Assembly: GCA_903927495.1 (NCBI GenBank)
Contig: CAIYNH010000361.1
Location: 1-5,644 of the forward strand
DNA length: 5,644 nt
Direction: 5' to 3'
From: an uncultured beta proteobacterium
GTDB lineage: Bacteria > Pseudomonadota > Gammaproteobacteria > Burkholderiales > Burkholderiaceae_C
Part shown: in pieces, positions 3,968-5,644 of the stretch
How the letters are laid out: each line of letters starts with the position of its first letter
Numbering within the stretch: the stretch's first letter is position 1
The notes under the pieces: model-generated
Database searches by the model: none
What the model was told of the DNA's origin: nothing
Seen by the model: the letters and a program-made list of their open reading frames with translations, nothing else
Position numbers and translations under genes: made by a program

Positions 3968-5644
3968 TTAACGCCTAGCTTGCGAAATGGATACCAGTTC
4001 TTGCCGGTCGGCTTGTTCGGTGCGTCCATTTCTTAACCGCACAATGATTTCGTGAGCAATATCAGCGTTGACACCGGGTGCAACCCAGATATTACGCTCA
4101 AGTGAGGCGCTTAGCTCCATATTAAACCCGCGCGCCTCGATTTTGTAGGCCTCAAAACTGCCTGCCGGCACAGTGACAGTTTCCTTGGCGACCACTTTCA
4201 GGTCGTACTGAAAAGTATAGGTCGTACCATTCGGACGCGACTGTTTAAAACGGGTTTGCCACTTTTTACCAACCATCAGATCAGCCGGATAAAACTGGCG
4301 TGGTGTACTCATCGAGCCAACCTTATTAGAGGTGGTGTTCCCCATCAAATCGGAAGAAAACTCGCCATCGTTGTAAATCACCCGCTCAGCTGGTAAATCG
4401 ACCTGGGTTACTTTCATCACCAAGGGCTTGCTGGCCTTGGTAAACATGTCAATGACCTGAATATGCGCCTCATCCCCCACACTGAATTGACGTTGGTGCT
4501 CGTCATAGCCCTTGAAGTAAGGGGTTGGAATGAGCTTTGCCAGGGTCGGTGCCGTGTTGACAAGAGCCAGCTGGATTTTCTTTTGCGCGGCCAGAAGTTC
4601 AACCTCCTGCTTTTTTTGTTCAGCCAATTGAGCCAGTTCAAGGCGCGCACTTTCGGCTTTCGCTTGCAGTACTCGTTCATGTCGCTCCTTTTCTGCTTGC
4701 TGAGCCTGCACACGCTGCAATTCCGCCACTACAGTTTGTGCCTGCAATAGACTCAGTCGAGCTGCTTCTTGCTGTGCCAAAACCAAACGTTGCACGTCGA
4801 GCTCCTTCGCCAAGGCTTGCTCCTGTAGCACTCGTGCCGCTGCTGCACGCTCTGCCACCTGTTTGGCTACCTGCTGCTGATGTTGTTCTGCTTGCATCAC
4901 TTCAAATCGCTCCCGATCAGCTTGTGCACGGGCTTCGGCCAATTGTTTGGCCTGTACCTGCTCCAATTGTTGGCGCGCCAATTCCTGAGCCTCTCTTTGG
5001 TGTTGTTCAGATAACAAACGGGCTGCATTTTGCCGATGTACTTCATCCAGCCGAGCTTGCTCAATACGTGTTTGTTCTGCTTGCAATGCTTTTTCGCGTT
5101 CACCTGCGGCAATTCGCTCGGCCTGGGCTCGTTCACCGGCAAGTCGCTTGGCCTCGGCATCAGCAGCCAATTTGCGTCGCTGTTCCTGGGCCTCTGTTTC
5201 CTGCTTCTGGGCCAGCAAACGCGCAGCTTCCAGCCTTTGATTCTCGACCAACCGTGCCTGTTCGATACGTTGCAGTTCAGCTTGCATGACCAGTTCCCGC
5301 TCCTGCTCGACCTTTTGCTGTGCCAAAGCCAAGGCACGCTGTGCCTCTTGGGCTGCGGCTTGCGCTTGCAACTGGCTGAGTCGCTCGGCCTCCTTTTTGG
5401 CTGCAGCCAAACGCAGCGACTCTTGTTCTGCAGCCAATGCACTTTCCTTGGCCAATCGGGCTGCCTCAGCCGCCACTGCGGCATCTTTGACTAATTGCTG
5501 GCGCTGCGCTTCTTCCTTCACCGCTTCAAGCTTGACCAAGCGCACACGTTCTTCCTCCGCGCGCAAAACAGCCAACCGCTTTTCCTCAGCCAAAACTGTC
5601 TGCCGACGCGCATCTTCCTCACGTGCGGCGAGTTCCTGGGCTTC
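3968..5644 (-). CDS. long coiled-coil protein with beta-rich C-terminal domain, N-terminus beyond the right edge
   Basis: Partial gene: 558 residues are visible, the frame is open to base 5644, and no convincing start is in the window. Visible residues 1 to about 357 are almost uninterrupted helix-forming sequence dominated by Ala, Gln, Glu, Leu, Arg and Lys, with no Gly-rich breaks, as in the long helical domain of TolA or other coiled-coil spacers. It contains internal duplications (listed separately). A segment with Pro (TPTPYF region, about 366-377) leads into a globular C-terminal domain of about 185 residues, rich in predicted beta strands. That domain has YDEHQRQFSVGDE, a QVDLPAERVIYNDGEF turn, a VPAGSFEAYKIEARG strand pair (about 492-506) and NIWVAPGV (518-525). 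The VPAG(S/T)F motif recalls DUF3108/TapB-like beta domains, but I cannot confirm a family. No membrane helix is visible; if the missing N-terminus has one, the protein could span the periplasm. It is the first gene of the visible cluster and the lipoprotein gene follows 28 bp after its stop. Confidence 0.85.
   Translation of the reverse strand, partial: EAQELAAREEDARRQTVLAEEKRLAVLRAEEERVRLVKLEAVKEEAQRQQLVKDAAVAAEAARLAKESALAAEQESLRLAAAKKEAERLSQLQAQAAAQEAQRALALAQQKVEQERELVMQAELQRIEQARLVENQRLEAARLLAQKQETEAQEQRRKLAADAEAKRLAGERAQAERIAAGEREKALQAEQTRIEQARLDEVHRQNAARLLSEQHQREAQELARQQLEQVQAKQLAEARAQADRERFEVMQAEQHQQQVAKQVAERAAAARVLQEQALAKELDVQRLVLAQQEAARLSLLQAQTVVAELQRVQAQQAEKERHERVLQAKAESARLELAQLAEQKKQEVELLAAQKKIQLALVNTAPTLAKLIPTPYFKGYDEHQRQFSVGDEAHIQVIDMFTKASKPLVMKVTQVDLPAERVIYNDGEFSSDLMGNTTSNKVGSMSTPRQFYPADLMVGKKWQTRFKQSRPNGTTYTFQYDLKVVAKETVTVPAGSFEAYKIEARGFNMELSASLERNIWVAPGVNADIAHEIIVRLRNGRTEQADRQELVSISQARR
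4736..5401 (-). repeat. long-range protein-level repeat in the coiled coil
   Basis: The segment AKKEAERLSQLQAQ (bases 5401-5360) recurs as AQQEAARLSLLQAQ (bases 4777-4736), about 208 residues later. In both cases it is followed by a similar Q/A/E-rich tail ending in a (M/L)QA(E/K) motif. With the 67/63-residue tandem unit between them, this looks like nested duplication of a longer helical module. DNA identity between the copies is lower than protein similarity, so the duplication is not recent. Confidence 0.5.
4898..5287 (-). repeat. tandem internal duplication in the coiled coil (about 67 and 63 residues)
   Basis: Two adjacent units match at the protein level. Unit 1 (bases 5287-5087) begins MQAELQRIEQARLVE and unit 2 (5086-4898) begins LQAEQTRIEQARLDE. 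Both continue with AARLL, then EAQE, then AK(R/Q)LA and RAQA(E/D)R at matching offsets. A third, more diverged start (MQAEQ) follows at 4897. The unit differs by a 4-5 residue gap near its end. The copies have drifted at the nucleotide level, so this is an old duplication kept in the heptad-like pattern. Confidence 0.7.

Noticed and set aside
3940..4029. Possible 30-residue N-terminal extension of the lipoprotein (ATG at 4029)
   Set aside because: It overlaps the end of the coiled-coil gene and would place the lipoprotein signal 30 residues inside the protein; ATG 3939 gives a proper signal and lipobox.
4738..5289. 183-codon open frame on the plus strand, antisense to the coiled coil
   Set aside because: It mirrors the repeated Ala/Gln/Glu-rich coding strand, where the codon bias keeps other frames free of stops; no ribosome binding site or domain is seen.
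5591..5593. TTG codon as start of the coiled-coil gene
   Set aside because: The frame continues open and with the same coiled-coil composition to the window edge, so this is an internal Leu codon of a truncated gene.

Overview
The window holds five genes, all read from the minus strand and closely packed, so transcription runs from high to low coordinates. Base composition is moderately GC-rich. The combination of a CHASE2 sensor, Sec-exported proteins and a lipoprotein with a clear lipobox points to a Gram-negative proteobacterium. A betaproteobacterium of the Burkholderiales/Comamonadaceae type is my best guess, but it is a weak inference from general gene style and not from any marker gene. 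No tRNA, rRNA, transposon, CRISPR or plus-strand gene is supported.

In transcription order: (1) 5644-3968, a long alanine/glutamine/glutamate-rich coiled-coil protein whose N-terminus lies beyond the right edge, ending in a beta-rich globular domain of about 200 residues; (2) 3939-3442, a 165-residue lipoprotein with an LTGC lipobox and no recognised family; (3) 3434-2856, a 192-residue exported OmpA-like peptidoglycan-binding protein whose ribosome binding site overlaps the stop codon of gene 2; (4) 2699-1146, an exported caspase-family (C14) protease with intact His and Cys motifs, an EF-hand-like loop and a DUF4384-like C-terminal domain; (5) 1035-1, a CHASE2 sensor protein that runs off the left edge before its output domain. 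The spacers are 28, 7, 156 and 110 bp. Genes 1-3 are therefore probably one transcription unit, and genes 4 and 5 could be read through or have their own promoters.

Every gene whose N-terminus is visible carries an export or membrane signal, so at least four of the five products act in the envelope: a periplasmic protease, a peptidoglycan-anchored OmpA-like protein, a lipoprotein and a membrane sensor with an extracytoplasmic domain. The coiled-coil protein could be a TolA-like periplasm-spanning partner. My working hypothesis is an envelope-located caspase system in which the CHASE2 protein senses, the OmpA protein and lipoprotein anchor, and the caspase cuts, possibly under calcium control. 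The family assignments for genes 3, 4 and 5 are strong. The idea that the five work together is inference from order, orientation and shared location.
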